A stretch of 64,000 bases of DNA. Source: Pseudoduganella ginsengisoli (GTDB lineage Bacteria; Pseudomonadota; Gammaproteobacteria; Burkholderiales; Burkholderiaceae_D). The stretch lies in contig NZ_WNLA01000017.1 of assembly GCF_009720865.1 (NCBI RefSeq), positions 95,602 through 159,601 of the forward strand, in the 5' to 3' direction. Within the stretch, counting starts at the first letter, position 1; the number at the start of each line of letters is the position of its first letter. Shown one piece after another: positions 52,227 to 61,682 of the stretch. The notes below the pieces were generated by a model that made no database searches, was not told the DNA's origin, and worked only from the letters and a program-made list of their open reading frames with translations. Position numbers and translations under genes: made by a program.

Positions 52227-52415
52227 ATGCGATATCGACACTACAAAGGCGGCATATACGAACTGGTTTGCGAGGCCACGATGGAGGCAGACCTCACGCC
52301 GCTGGTTGTCTACCGGGCGGCGGACGGCTCGATCTGGTGCCGCCCGCGTTCAGTGTTCTTCGAACAGATTGAGGTGGATGGACAGTTGGTACAACGCTTT
52401 GTGCCGATTGACTGA
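52227..52415 (+). CDS. DUF1653 domain-containing protein
   Basis: A 62-residue protein consisting entirely of a DUF1653 module: RYRHYKGGIYELVCEATMEADLTPLVVYRAADGSIWCRPRSVFFEQI. The family is a small SH3-like barrel of unknown function often fused to or near nucleotide-related genes. GGGGAAAA precedes the ATG. The TGTATAAA region just upstream of the gene may supply its promoter. Confidence 0.8.
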   Translation: MRYRHYKGGIYELVCEATMEADLTPLVVYRAADGSIWCRPRSVFFEQIEVDGQLVQRFVPID

Positions 52416-52516
52416 TTTGCGAACTGCATCGCCATGAATATGGTGCACACTCCTCAGTCATCTACTAACCGCAAGTGTCCGCGCTGCTGGGGAATGCCAC
52501 TGGGATAAGTTGTGAA

Positions 52517-53143
52517 CTAGATCAAGAGCGTCTTCAATCGCGCCGCATCGCCATTAAAGTAGTTGACGTCGGCGTGCCCGGCGACTCCCTGAACTGTGCC
52601 TGCGTCGCTGTACTGCCAAAACGCATACGCGGGCCAGCCACTGGGGAGTGTTGGCGTATCAGGGCGGTAGCTCGCCACCCAGAGCGGACAGGCGCTATAG
52701 CCAGCGGGATTATCCAGTTGAGCCCAGAAACTGGCTCGGGTATAGATGATCGGCGCCCTGCCAATGCGCTGATGAACCTGCGCCACCCAGTCCGCTACGC
52801 CGGCCAGATAGGCCGCATTGTCGCGCGTGTCCCAAGGGCCGTCGTATTTGGGATTATCTTCAATATCAATTACTGGCGGCAGATCGCCAGGGCCGACATT
52901 GGCCAGGTCAAGCGCCTGAATCAGGGTTTGTAGTTGAATCTTGGGGTCGATCCGGGCGCGGAAGAAATGGTAAACGCCGACTTTCATCCCGACTGCACGG
53001 GCAGCTGCCGCATTCGGGGGAGCTGATTTGTCCAGCGTGTCGCCATACGCGCCGCGTACAAACGCAAACGCATTTCCGTCATCGGCCACCCGGTGCCACT
53101 CGATGGCGCCGTCGCCTGCGTACACATCTATTCCCTTCAGCAT
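52517..53143 (-). CDS. Glycoside hydrolase family 25 (lysozyme-like)
   Basis: A Chalaropsis-type lysozyme of 208 residues that would cut peptidoglycan. The GH25 barrel motifs are visible: MLKGIDVYAGDGAIEW at the start, VGVYHFFRAR, the catalytic Asp-Glu pair in PPVIDIEDNP near residue 98, and PLWVASYRPDTPTLPSGWPAYAFWQYSDAG near the end. No signal peptide is present, so export would need a holin or another route; it could be a phage remnant or a secreted-by-lysis enzyme. ATG 53143 has GGAGA upstream; the frame opens at 53167. Neighbours show no other phage genes. Confidence 0.87.
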   Translation of the reverse strand: MLKGIDVYAGDGAIEWHRVADDGNAFAFVRGAYGDTLDKSAPPNAAAARAVGMKVGVYHFFRARIDPKIQLQTLIQALDLANVGPGDLPPVIDIEDNPKYDGPWDTRDNAAYLAGVADWVAQVHQRIGRAPIIYTRASFWAQLDNPAGYSACPLWVASYRPDTPTLPSGWPAYAFWQYSDAGTVQGVAGHADVNYFNGDAARLKTLLI

Positions 53144-53353
53144 GATTTCTTCTCCAAGGCATTGCAAACCGGCAGATTAGAAGTTAGTCGACAGGTAATT
53201 CAATGCACTGAATTGGAAAGGATACTTTGACAAGAGTCAACTTATCTGCGATAACTTTACGTGCTGAAACTTTGCGGGGAGCACGGAACGCCCACGGTGG
53301 ATGAACGTGCCCCTTCCATTCGTGACGACGTATTTAACGCTGAAGGAGGAAGG

Positions 53354-53836
53354 ATGGGCAACAAAGGGATGTTTCTGGTCATGCTGCTGGTAATCGGCGG
53401 CGCGGCGCCCGCGGGGGCGACCGAGCAGGAAGCCTGCACTGCCGCGAGCGGGACGCTTCTGGTAGGGAAGGTGGTCAGCGGCCCGACCTTCAAAGCGGCG
53501 AAAGACGTGTTGCAGGGAGTCAAGCTTAGCCATACCCACATCCGTATTCAGCAGGGCGGCGGCAAGAATTTGGACGTCGCGATCGACAATGTGTTCGCGA
53601 AGGACTACGTGAAAAACAGCAATGCTGTCCCTGCTTCGCTGAAGGCCATCAAGGTCGGCGACACTTTGGAGGTGTGCGGCCAAACCTTCGCCGGTGGCAT
53701 CCATTGGGTTCACACGAACTGCGGGGAGCCCAGCAGCCCGGGGAAGCCAAACGGATGGGTAAAGGTTGTGAATCCGGATGGCAGTGTTGGCGACAATATT
53801 GAGTCGTCCGAAACGTACTGCTACCTCTGGAAGTAG
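53354..53836 (+). CDS. Hypothetical exported cysteine-containing protein
   Basis: An unrecognised 160-residue protein with a signal peptide (MFLVMLLVIGGAAPAGA, cut near ATE). AGGAGG directly before the ATG decides the start. The mature chain has Cys in EQEACTAAS, LEVCGQT, VHTNCGEP and ETYCYLW, likely two disulphides. The middle LSHTHIRIQQGGGKNLDVAIDNVFA and the ASLKAIKVGDTLEVCG segment look beta-rich. It is convergent with the CMD-family gene. No function can be named. Confidence 0.65.
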   Translation: MGNKGMFLVMLLVIGGAAPAGATEQEACTAASGTLLVGKVVSGPTFKAAKDVLQGVKLSHTHIRIQQGGGKNLDVAIDNVFAKDYVKNSNAVPASLKAIKVGDTLEVCGQTFAGGIHWVHTNCGEPSSPGKPNGWVKVVNPDGSVGDNIESSETYCYLWK

Positions 53837-53953
53837 GCGGGGGCGAAGCGCCCTGGCGGCCTGCAAATGCTTTTCATCGGCCACAGGGCTGGTTCCACGG
53901 GTAGGGTGCTCCGGGCGCAGTGCCAACCCGTCCAACGCAGCAAATTTACGCCA

Positions 53954-54610
53954 CTAAGGTTTGCCAACTTCCGCATGGCGAGGGATCCCTGCGGCGCCCT
54001 GCGGAAGCTTGAATTTCGCTACATTCAGCTGCATGGACAGGTGCACATAGAATGCAGTCAAGCTGGTCAGGTCGACCACGCCCTTGTTCCCAAAGCGCCC
54101 CTTGATGCGGTCAAAGGTTTGATCCGACACCTGGCGATTCCGAACCAGTTCGTTTACGAACGCATAGGTGGCGTCTTCGTCATCGCTCATGTTCGCAGGT
54201 TTTTGACCGATGCCGAGCGCGTCCACGTGAGACTGTGAAAGGCCGGCCTTCAACGCTAAAGGCACGTGCTGGAACCAAACGTAGTCTTGACTCCAGTCCT
54301 TCGCGATGTAAAGGATCGCGAGCTCCGCCAAATTGCGGGGGATTGCCGAACCCGCTTTCATGTAGTCGCCGACTTCCCGTGCATTCGTCATCATTGCCGG
54401 GCTATGCAGCATCACTTCGAACGGTCCGAAAATATGGGCTTTACGAACGGCTTCGTATTCCGCGACCGCTTGTTTTTGTTCAGCTGAGTACTGCTCAGCG
54501 GGAATCACGGGAAGGCGATCGGCCGCATGAGTTACCTGGGAAAGAGCAAGATTGATGAGCGCCGCTCCCGCATAGAGCGCTTTGCGCAAATGGCAAACCA
54601 TAGAGTCCAA
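53954..54610 (-). CDS. Carboxymuconolactone decarboxylase-family protein
   Basis: A 218-residue AhpD/CMD-fold protein with an N-terminal hydrophobic segment that may be a signal peptide (ending near THAA). The CMD pattern is visible: GPFEVMLHSPAMMTNAREVGDYMKAGSAIPRNLAELAILYIAKDWSQDYVWFQHVPLALKAGLSQ. The usual CxxC of AhpD is absent, so peroxidase-type chemistry is unlikely; the His in FQHVPLAL may act instead. It is a lone gene between two transcription units. Confidence 0.82.
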   Translation of the reverse strand: MDSMVCHLRKALYAGAALINLALSQVTHAADRLPVIPAEQYSAEQKQAVAEYEAVRKAHIFGPFEVMLHSPAMMTNAREVGDYMKAGSAIPRNLAELAILYIAKDWSQDYVWFQHVPLALKAGLSQSHVDALGIGQKPANMSDDEDATYAFVNELVRNRQVSDQTFDRIKGRFGNKGVVDLTSLTAFYVHLSMQLNVAKFKLPQGAAGIPRHAEVGKP

Positions 54611-54693
54611 TATACGTAAGGAAGTGAAAGCGCGGATTATAGCCCGGCGTAGCGACCCCTTGCGCTACCGCTGGCGAAAGGCTGCCAGTGGCC

Positions 54694-55977
54694 CTAGCTG
54701 CGCGCTACGGAAGTAATACCGTGTGAGGGAACTGCGCCGAGCAGCACCTCGATCGCCTGCGCCCCATGCGCCGCGCCATCAAAACGCCGTACGTCGCCCT
54801 GCAGGCGGGCCAGCGCCGCCTCCGCGCCCGGGTCACCCAGCAGGCGGCCGGCAAGGGCGCGCAGCATCGCCGGTGTATGGCGCACCCGCGATACGCGCGC
54901 ACCGGCGCCTAGCTGCTCGAGGCGCTGTGCGACCCAGGTTTGGTCGAACACGAAAGGAAACGCAATGACCGGCACGCCGTAATACAGGCATTCCGCCGAC
55001 GTGTTGTAGCCGCCATGTGCAAAGACCAGGTCGAAGTGCTCCATCAGATAGAACTGGTTGACGAACGGCCTGGCCAGGACGGTGGCCTCGATCGGCAAGC
55101 CGGCCAGCGCGTCCATGAGCAGGGCGGGCGGCGCTGAAAACAGGAACAGGCAATCCGCCTCATTGTGCGACAACACGATATTGCGGAAGATGCGCAATGC
55201 CGCCGCACGGTTTTGTTCCACACCGGCCAGCACCGAGCCCAGCGAAACGAAAAATTTCCTGCCTTTGAAAAGCGCAATCCGCTCCGCCAGGGCCGCGTCG
55301 TCCTCACTCGGATCACGGCGCACGAAGGCCGGACCGACAAAAGACACTGGCGCGGCGCCAGTGGTGCCGGTGCTGTTGTCCTTGATACCGCTGGCGCCAG
55401 CCGCATGCTGCGCCACACCGCAAAAGGCCGGTGTGGCAAAGCACAGATACTGCGCTGGCAAAGGTTGTGCGTCGCCACAGCCTGGCACGCTGCGCGCAAG
55501 ATCCGCGCACAGTCCGGCGAACAGCGTGTTGAACGCGTCCGCCATCCCCTTGCTGACGCAGGACGGCAGGTCGTCTTTTGGCAGGAATTCCAGCGGCGAA
55601 CTGATGGTGTAGGCAAAGCGGCAGCCCAGTGTTCCCGCCAGCAGCGGCGCCAGCGGCAGCAACTGGTCGAACAGCAGCAAATCCGGTGCGAACTGCTGGC
55701 AATGGCGCAACGTATCCGCATGGACTGCGAGGCAAAATTCTTGCAAGGCTTGCAGCGCTTCCGTCACCAGGCTGCCATCGGCCACGGCGCCGATCTTGTG
55801 CTCGATGTTAAACGACGGGATGGCCACGCGCTGCAGGCCCGGCGGCAGCCAGAACGGCTTGCTGAAATAGTCGATTACCAGCACGTCGTGGCCGCGTGCG
55901 CGCAAGCGCTCCGCGAGCGCCACCAGCGGCGTCACGTGGCCGAACAGCGGCGGCGCCGCACAAACAATGCGCGCCAT
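54694..55977 (-). CDS. UGT-like (GT1) glycosyltransferase of the polyketide operon
   Basis: A 427-residue GT-B glycosyltransferase of the macrolide/UGT group (GT1) that would attach a sugar to a hydroxyl or carboxyl of a small lipid or polyketide. The acceptor domain starts MARIVCAAPPLFGHVTPLVALAERLRARGHDV. The donor domain has FFVSLGSVLAGVEQ and the UGT signature VFAHGGYNTSAECLYYGVPVIAFPFVFDQ. The ATG at 55977 begins two bases after the hydrolase stop, so it is translationally coupled. It is the last gene of the PKS operon, so it probably tailors the product. Confidence 0.88.
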   Translation of the reverse strand: MARIVCAAPPLFGHVTPLVALAERLRARGHDVLVIDYFSKPFWLPPGLQRVAIPSFNIEHKIGAVADGSLVTEALQALQEFCLAVHADTLRHCQQFAPDLLLFDQLLPLAPLLAGTLGCRFAYTISSPLEFLPKDDLPSCVSKGMADAFNTLFAGLCADLARSVPGCGDAQPLPAQYLCFATPAFCGVAQHAAGASGIKDNSTGTTGAAPVSFVGPAFVRRDPSEDDAALAERIALFKGRKFFVSLGSVLAGVEQNRAAALRIFRNIVLSHNEADCLFLFSAPPALLMDALAGLPIEATVLARPFVNQFYLMEHFDLVFAHGGYNTSAECLYYGVPVIAFPFVFDQTWVAQRLEQLGAGARVSRVRHTPAMLRALAGRLLGDPGAEAALARLQGDVRRFDGAAHGAQAIEVLLGAVPSHGITSVARS

Positions 55978-55979
55978 CG

Positions 55980-56813
55980 CTAGCTCACCACCGCAAACTG
56001 CGCCGGTATGGGCGCTGGTTGCCACGCCGCGCCGGGCAGCTCCGCCAGGAACGATTGCAGCGCTGCGGCGACGGCATCGGCGCGCCCGATCACGAAATCG
56101 TGCCCGCCTTCCAGGATCGTCAGCGTGCACTCGTTGACCAGCGCCTGTTGCCGCCGTGCGTAGTCGTGATGGCCCGCGTGGCTCGAGTAAATCAGGGCGG
56201 TCTTGCAGGCGATGCCTTCGAATGCCGCGTCGCTGAATGGCAGGTCGCTCAGCACCTCTTGCCGGAAGCGCGTCTGCTTCAACACGTCAAGGCGGGCCTT
56301 GACGTTCAAGACGGCCCGCCGGCGCCGCTTTATATAGTCGCGCAGGGTGTCTTTGAGCGGATCGATGAACCCGCCGCTGGGCGAGAAATCCCCGCCCAGC
56401 ACTGCACTGACGCCGTCCAGCATGGCGTCGATATCCTGCGCCGCCACCGGCAGCGGCGGCGTATCAATCACCACCAGTCCCGCCGCCGACTGCGGGTAGC
56501 GCATCGCCCACTGGGTGGCAATGTGGCCGCCGTAGCTGTAGCCGACCACCACCACCGGACCATCCGTATAGCGGCGCCGTACGCGTTCCAGGTCGTCGGC
56601 ATGGTCGGCCAGCCGGTAGCCGCATGGCGGCGCCGGCGACAGGCCGTGACCGCGCTGGTCATAAGCGACAACGTGATAATCCTTCGTCAGCCGGAACGCA
56701 TAGCCGAGCACCCACAGGCCGGCCGTGCCGGCCATGCCATGCACGAACAGGATGGTGCGCCGGTTCGCGCCGCCCAGCGACACGGCATTGAGCTCGGGCG
56801 CGCCGGCCGTCAC
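55980..56813 (-). CDS. Alpha/beta hydrolase (possible thioesterase) of the polyketide operon
   Basis: A 277-residue alpha/beta-hydrolase. The oxyanion motif is LFVHGMAGTAGLW, the nucleophile Ser is in VVVGYSYGGHIATQ near residue 94, and the catalytic His is in ILEGGHDFVIG. The likely acid is an Asp or Glu before that His, not pinned down. Because it sits between a free ACP and a glycosyltransferase in the PKS operon, it could release the finished chain from ACP or edit it. The gene start overlaps the ACP stop by four bases. Confidence 0.85.
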   Translation of the reverse strand: MTAGAPELNAVSLGGANRRTILFVHGMAGTAGLWVLGYAFRLTKDYHVVAYDQRGHGLSPAPPCGYRLADHADDLERVRRRYTDGPVVVVGYSYGGHIATQWAMRYPQSAAGLVVIDTPPLPVAAQDIDAMLDGVSAVLGGDFSPSGGFIDPLKDTLRDYIKRRRRAVLNVKARLDVLKQTRFRQEVLSDLPFSDAAFEGIACKTALIYSSHAGHHDYARRQQALVNECTLTILEGGHDFVIGRADAVAAALQSFLAELPGAAWQPAPIPAQFAVVS

Positions 56814-57100
56814 GCCGCCAGCTCCGGGCGAGAGGACGCAATGAATGCGGCAATATCGCCCACCGTCAAGCCGGCGATCTGTTGCATGGCCATCTGCCCG
56901 AACCAGGACTCGAAATCGACGGTGGGAAAGCGCCTGAGCATGATTTCAATGACCTTGGCGATTTCGATACTGTCGAGCTCCAATCCCCCGCTCAAGCTGG
57001 TGTCGCCATCGATCACCATTTCCTGCGCCCATTCCTCGCCCACGACCTGGTGGACCGCGTCGCGGATGGCCCGTATGGCCAGTTCTTGTGTCATTACCAT
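56810..57100 (-). CDS. Stand-alone acyl carrier protein of the polyketide operon
   Basis: A 96-residue acyl carrier protein: the phosphopantetheine-accepting Ser lies in GGLELDSIEIAKVIEIMLRRFP, with the helix-I, -II and -III pattern around it. It ends in GLTVGDIAAFIAS. I chose the ATG at 57100 (MVMTQEL) with GGGAAC upstream; the longer frame lies inside the PKS. It is 13 bases after the megasynthase gene and overlaps the next gene by four bases. It is probably loaded or unloaded by the adjacent enzymes. Confidence 0.88.
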   Translation of the reverse strand: MVMTQELAIRAIRDAVHQVVGEEWAQEMVIDGDTSLSGGLELDSIEIAKVIEIMLRRFPTVDFESWFGQMAMQQIAGLTVGDIAAFIASSRPELAA

Positions 57101-57113
57101 CGTTGTTCCCAGA

Positions 57114-60100
57114 TTAGTGTTGTGTTTCATGCTGTTCGCGCACCCAGCTGATGACGTGGCCATCCTGATGGCGGCGCGCATGGAACAAGGTTCCTTCGAC
57201 TTGTCCGCGCCAGCCGGCGCCGCTCGTACGCACGTCGCGTACCTTGATACGGCGCGGTGCGCCGGCCAGGCCATGTCCGCTGTATTTGCCCCACGCTTCC
57301 TTCGCGGTCCAGAACAGGGTTTGCCAGAAGGCCCGCTCGGCGTCCGGTTGTGCCGCAAAAAAGGCAATTTCGTCGGCGTCATAATTGAGCTGCTCAAACG
57401 CCGCGCTGCGCTGCTCGATGTATTCCACGTCAATGCCGACGCGCTGTGTACCGCCGACAATCACGGCAGCGATGTCAGGCTTGTGGCTGATTGACAGCAG
57501 CAGCGGCGCGTCTTGCCGCGCTACGATGCCAAGCGGCGCACCCTGCTCGTCGTGGCTGATTTCGATTTCAGACGGGAACAGCCTGTCGACACCGCGGTGC
57601 TGCGCCAGCCACTGCTTGAGGCCATCCTTGGCCGCTACCATGCCGCGCAAGACCGCATTGCGCTGGCCCATCGTCTTGCTGCCATCGACGCGCTCCGTTT
57701 CCCGGCCGGTCAGGTAGCTCTTGGTCAGCATGACCCTGGTCCAGTTGGAGCGGAACGCGAGGTCGAACACGAACAGGCCGTCCTCCAGCTGTTCGCTGAT
57801 CGGGTTCAGCCGCTCGGGAGTGCGGAAGATGGCGAACAGCGACGGGTCGCCGCTGAAACGCCGGCCGGTGAATTCGCTGACGCGCACCTGCAGCACGCCT
57901 GCGCGGCTCAGCTCAAGGTCGTAGACGAACTCTGTTTCGCTGACGCGGCGCGTGAACACTTGGCAGTCATAACGGTCCAACGGATTGCGCAGCGCCGCCA
58001 GCGGTGCGAAGAACTCGATCTTCCCGACCTTCAGCGGCAACACGACGTTGTCTTCATCGTAGTGCGAGCAGAACCACACGCCTGCGACCTGGAAGGCGCT
58101 GTCGACCAGCGCGCCCAATCCGCCGGCATGCGCGACCACGCCGGTCATGCCGCTGGCGTCCATCGGCCCGAGCTGCTTGATGCCCTGGTACAGCGGGCCG
58201 TGGAACAGCCAGCGGTCGCGGTAAATTTGCTCGAGCTGCAAAGGGAAGGGCGGCACGTGGCCGGAATCGAGCAGGCGTCCGGCGCCCGACGGCGGCGGCG
58301 CTGCCAGCAGACTGTCGGCCACCTCCACCTGGCACGAAAAGCGGTCTTCCACCACCACCGCATACAGGTTGCGCTCTTTGCGATAGATGCGCGCCTCCAG
58401 CGCCAGCGGCCCGCGCACGTCGACGAAACGGAAGGAAAATGCCTTGTGGACGGCGCGGATGCTGCAGCCCGGCAGATAGTCCGACACCAGCGCGCACGCC
58501 AGTTCAATCATCATCGTCATCGGCACCACGGCCGAACGCTCGGCAACTGGCCGGCCTTCATGGGACTGGTAGATCTCGTGGTCGTACAGTTCCGGGAAGC
58601 GCCCGTGGTCGATCTCGATGGTTTGGCGGTGCACGACTGCATGCGGGTCAATCGGCGCGGCGCTTAGTGGCTCCGGCGCAGCGGCAGCCGGCGTAGCGAT
58701 CGCCACGCCGGCTTCGCTCAGCGGCATGGGCGCAGGGACCGCTGAAAGGCCGAGCGACGGGGACCGGCTGGACGCCGCGCCAAAAGCCGCCAGGACATCG
58801 TGCTGCGCGCGCTGGAACACGTCCATGCTGAGCGTATGCAAGTCCGTGTAAGCCAGCGCGCCGGGCGGCAGCGACTGGACCATCGGCAGCGTTGCCGGAC
58901 CGGCGCCCGCAGCCGAAGCCGCAGCCGATGCCGCCGCACCCGCCACGAATGAAAGTCCGGGCATCGCATGCAATTCATTCAAGTTCCCGTCCAGCGACAT
59001 CAGTGCGGCCCGCACCGGCGCCGGCGCGGCGATTTCCTGCGCCTCTGCCGCTTCATCCCGCTGCGCGCACATGCCGAAGCGTGTGAAATCGATCGCTTTG
59101 CCTTCGGCGAACAAGCCAGCCGCGGCACGGCGCAGCATTTGTTCGCTGCTCTTGCCCGCGCTGCCGGCGTCGAGCGCCATGTAATCGCTGCCCTTGAGGG
59201 TGTCGGCGACGAAGCCGCTCAAGCCGGCATTACCCACTTGCAGGAAGACGCGGAAGCCATCGTCGTACAGCCGCCCGACCAGTTCGCGGAAGCGCACTGG
59301 CGTGGCCATGTTGTCGATGATGACTTCCTTGACTTCGGCTGCAGCGTGCGGATAAGGGCCAGCCAGGCTCGATGACCAGATCGGCACGGCCGGTTCGGAC
59401 AGCACGATCTGCTCCACCAGCGGGCGGATACCCTGCAGGCCGGCGCGAATGAACGGCGTGTGCGATGCCGCTTCGACGCCCATATCGACCGACAGCAGCC
59501 CCTGTGCACGCAGGCGCTGCCGGGCAATTTCCAGAGCGGCGGCACTGCCGCAGATGACGCAATGGCCGGGGCAGTTATCGACCGCGATGGCGGCACCGTC
59601 GATGCCGGCCAGCAGCGCGCGCACGCTGTCGGCGCCGGCCCAGACCGCGACCAGGTAATAACCCTTGCCCATCACGCTATCCTGCAGGGCCAGCAGGCGC
59701 GCAATGAGGATTTCCAGTTGCGCCGCACCGATCATGCCGCTCGATACGCAAGCGATCCATTCGCCCAGCGAGTGGCCGGCAATGGCGTCGGGGGCAATGC
59801 CGAGCGCGCCGAACACATGGTACAGCGTATTGGTGGAAAACACGGTCTGCAAGCTGGTGCTGACCAGCGCGTCGTCGCCCCCGGCCGACAGCCGCGCAAG
59901 ATCGACACCGAAGCGCTGCGCCAGTTCGCGGAAATCCGGGTTGACCTGGTTGCCCAAGCCAGGGAACAGGAAAGCCAGCTTGCCGCCCGCTCCCAGCAAG
60001 CCCTCGGGTGTGAAGAAAATATCCTGCTTGCCGCGCCAGGGCTGGCCGCGCGCGGCAATGCGCCGCGCCTTGGCCATGCGGTCCGGCGTGGGGTCGAACA

Positions 60101-61652
60101 GCACCAGCCGGCATGGCCCGGCGCCTGGATGCAGCGCGCCGCTGTCGAGGTCCGCCAGCAGGCTGGCCAGGTCAGGCCGGGCCAGCGCCAGCACGGTTTC
60201 CTGCGTGGCCAGTGCGGGGGACGTCAGCGCCAGCGCCACGGGCACGCTGGCCCGCGCAGGCACGGGCGGCGCGCTCATGACCAGGTGGGCATTGATGCCG
60301 CCAAAGCCAAAGGCGCTGACGCCGGCCACGCGGCCCGCGCCGGTCCAAGGCACGCTGTGCCGCGGCACGTGGAAGCCTTGCGCGGCCAGGTCGGCCCGCA
60401 ATTCGCGGCAGTGCAATGACGGGGGCAGCACGCCGTCGCGCAGTGCGCAGGCGGTCTTGATGACGCTGGCGATACCGGCCGCGCCCAATGTGTGGCCGAT
60501 CATCGACTTGACCGATCCCAGCGCCACATGCCGTCCTTGCATATGCGGCCCGAAGAAGCGCAGCAGCGAACTGCTTTCCACTTCGTCGCCGCGCGGCATG
60601 CCGGTGCCGTGGCATTCGATATAGCCGGCGCGGCCGGGGTCCATGCCGGCATTGCGCCAGGCGGTATCGAAAGCCTGCACCTGGCCGTCCGAACATGGCG
60701 CCAGCAAGCTTTCCGCGCGGCCGTCGCCGCAGCTGCCGGCGCCTTCGATGACCGCGTGGATACGGTCGCCGTGGGCCAGCGCCGCCGCCAGCGGTTTGAG
60801 CACCACCAGCCCGGCGCCTTCGCCCAGCAGCAGGCCATCGGCGCCCCGGTCAAAGGGACGGATCTGTTCTTGCCGCGACAGCGCACCGATATTGGTAAAC
60901 ATGGACCAGTAGCCCTGTGTCAGCGGCACGTGCACGCCGCCGGCCAGCATCACGTCGCAGCGGCCCAGTTGCAGCTGCATGATGGCGTTTTCAATGGCCA
61001 CCAGCGACGATGCGCAGGCGGCGTCGAGGATGTAGCTTGGTCCGCTCAGGTTGAGCCGGTTGGCCAGGCGCGCAGCGGCAAAACCGGGCACCAGGTTGCG
61101 CGTCAGGCTGCTGTCGAAACCAGCTTTGCGCTCGGCCACGAAACGTTCGGCGAAGGCGTCGAGCTGGGACGGGTCCAGCCCGGGGAAACTGTCGCGCAAG
61201 CCCTGGCGCAATTGCGGCAGCAGCTTGATGCGGTCGAGGAAGCGTATCGTCACCGGCCCGATCGGCATGGTGCGGCCCACGATGACGCCGGCCGGCAGCG
61301 CTGTTTTCTCGCGCCCGGTACGTACGATGCCGGCGTCGGCCAGCGCGCTGCGGGCCAGGTCCAGCATGATGAATTGGTCGGCCTCGGCTTCCTCGACCTC
61401 GCGCGGCACAATGCCGTAGGCGAGCGGATCGAAATGTAAGTCCGCCACGACGCCGGCGCGGCTGCAATACGTCTGTTCCAGGCTGGGTGCGCTGCCGGGC
61501 GTGTAATAGCCGGCCTGCCTGCCCCAGCGCTGCGCCATCGGATAGGCGCTGATGGCGTCCACGCCCTCTTGAATATTGTTCCAGAAGGCGCCCAGGTCCG
61601 GCGCTTGCGGAAAGCGGCAGGCCATGCCGATGATGGCGACTTTAAATCCCAT
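57114..61652 (-). CDS. Polyketide/PUFA-type synthase KS-AT-DH-phosphopantetheinyl transferase
   Basis: A 1512-residue iterative-type synthase. The ketosynthase (about 1-455) has the catalytic Cys213 in DAACASS, His348 in ECHGTG and His387 in MIGHTLGAAG. The acyltransferase (about 555-860) has GHSLGEW with Ser628 and a downstream His731 in HTPF. A double-hot-dog dehydratase region (about 1040-1330) shows DHEIYQSHEGRP, and the DSAFQVAGVW segment of its second fold. The C-terminus (about 1395-1512) is a phosphopantetheinyl transferase with VGIDVEYIEQ and FWTAKEAWGKYSG, able in principle to activate the operon's ACPs. No ACP or KR is in this chain; those lie in the preceding gene and the next one. 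GGGAG precedes the ATG. Confidence 0.88.
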   Translation of the reverse strand: MGFKVAIIGMACRFPQAPDLGAFWNNIQEGVDAISAYPMAQRWGRQAGYYTPGSAPSLEQTYCSRAGVVADLHFDPLAYGIVPREVEEAEADQFIMLDLARSALADAGIVRTGREKTALPAGVIVGRTMPIGPVTIRFLDRIKLLPQLRQGLRDSFPGLDPSQLDAFAERFVAERKAGFDSSLTRNLVPGFAAARLANRLNLSGPSYILDAACASSLVAIENAIMQLQLGRCDVMLAGGVHVPLTQGYWSMFTNIGALSRQEQIRPFDRGADGLLLGEGAGLVVLKPLAAALAHGDRIHAVIEGAGSCGDGRAESLLAPCSDGQVQAFDTAWRNAGMDPGRAGYIECHGTGMPRGDEVESSSLLRFFGPHMQGRHVALGSVKSMIGHTLGAAGIASVIKTACALRDGVLPPSLHCRELRADLAAQGFHVPRHSVPWTGAGRVAGVSAFGFGGINAHLVMSAPPVPARASVPVALALTSPALATQETVLALARPDLASLLADLDSGALHPGAGPCRLVLFDPTPDRMAKARRIAARGQPWRGKQDIFFTPEGLLGAGGKLAFLFPGLGNQVNPDFRELAQRFGVDLARLSAGGDDALVSTSLQTVFSTNTLYHVFGALGIAPDAIAGHSLGEWIACVSSGMIGAAQLEILIARLLALQDSVMGKGYYLVAVWAGADSVRALLAGIDGAAIAVDNCPGHCVICGSAAALEIARQRLRAQGLLSVDMGVEAASHTPFIRAGLQGIRPLVEQIVLSEPAVPIWSSSLAGPYPHAAAEVKEVIIDNMATPVRFRELVGRLYDDGFRVFLQVGNAGLSGFVADTLKGSDYMALDAGSAGKSSEQMLRRAAAGLFAEGKAIDFTRFGMCAQRDEAAEAQEIAAPAPVRAALMSLDGNLNELHAMPGLSFVAGAAASAAASAAGAGPATLPMVQSLPPGALAYTDLHTLSMDVFQRAQHDVLAAFGAASSRSPSLGLSAVPAPMPLSEAGVAIATPAAAAPEPLSAAPIDPHAVVHRQTIEIDHGRFPELYDHEIYQSHEGRPVAERSAVVPMTMMIELACALVSDYLPGCSIRAVHKAFSFRFVDVRGPLALEARIYRKERNLYAVVVEDRFSCQVEVADSLLAAPPPSGAGRLLDSGHVPPFPLQLEQIYRDRWLFHGPLYQGIKQLGPMDASGMTGVVAHAGGLGALVDSAFQVAGVWFCSHYDEDNVVLPLKVGKIEFFAPLAALRNPLDRYDCQVFTRRVSETEFVYDLELSRAGVLQVRVSEFTGRRFSGDPSLFAIFRTPERLNPISEQLEDGLFVFDLAFRSNWTRVMLTKSYLTGRETERVDGSKTMGQRNAVLRGMVAAKDGLKQWLAQHRGVDRLFPSEIEISHDEQGAPLGIVARQDAPLLLSISHKPDIAAVIVGGTQRVGIDVEYIEQRSAAFEQLNYDADEIAFFAAQPDAERAFWQTLFWTAKEAWGKYSGHGLAGAPRRIKVRDVRTSGAGWRGQVEGTLFHARRHQDGHVISWVREQHETQH

Positions 61653-61682
61653 GGCGGCTCCCTTGTACCAATGCCGCGCGCC

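Noticed and set aside
52517..53143. Prophage around the GH25 lysozyme
   Set aside because: No holin, tail, integrase or other phage gene is visible nearby, so a prophage cannot be supported.
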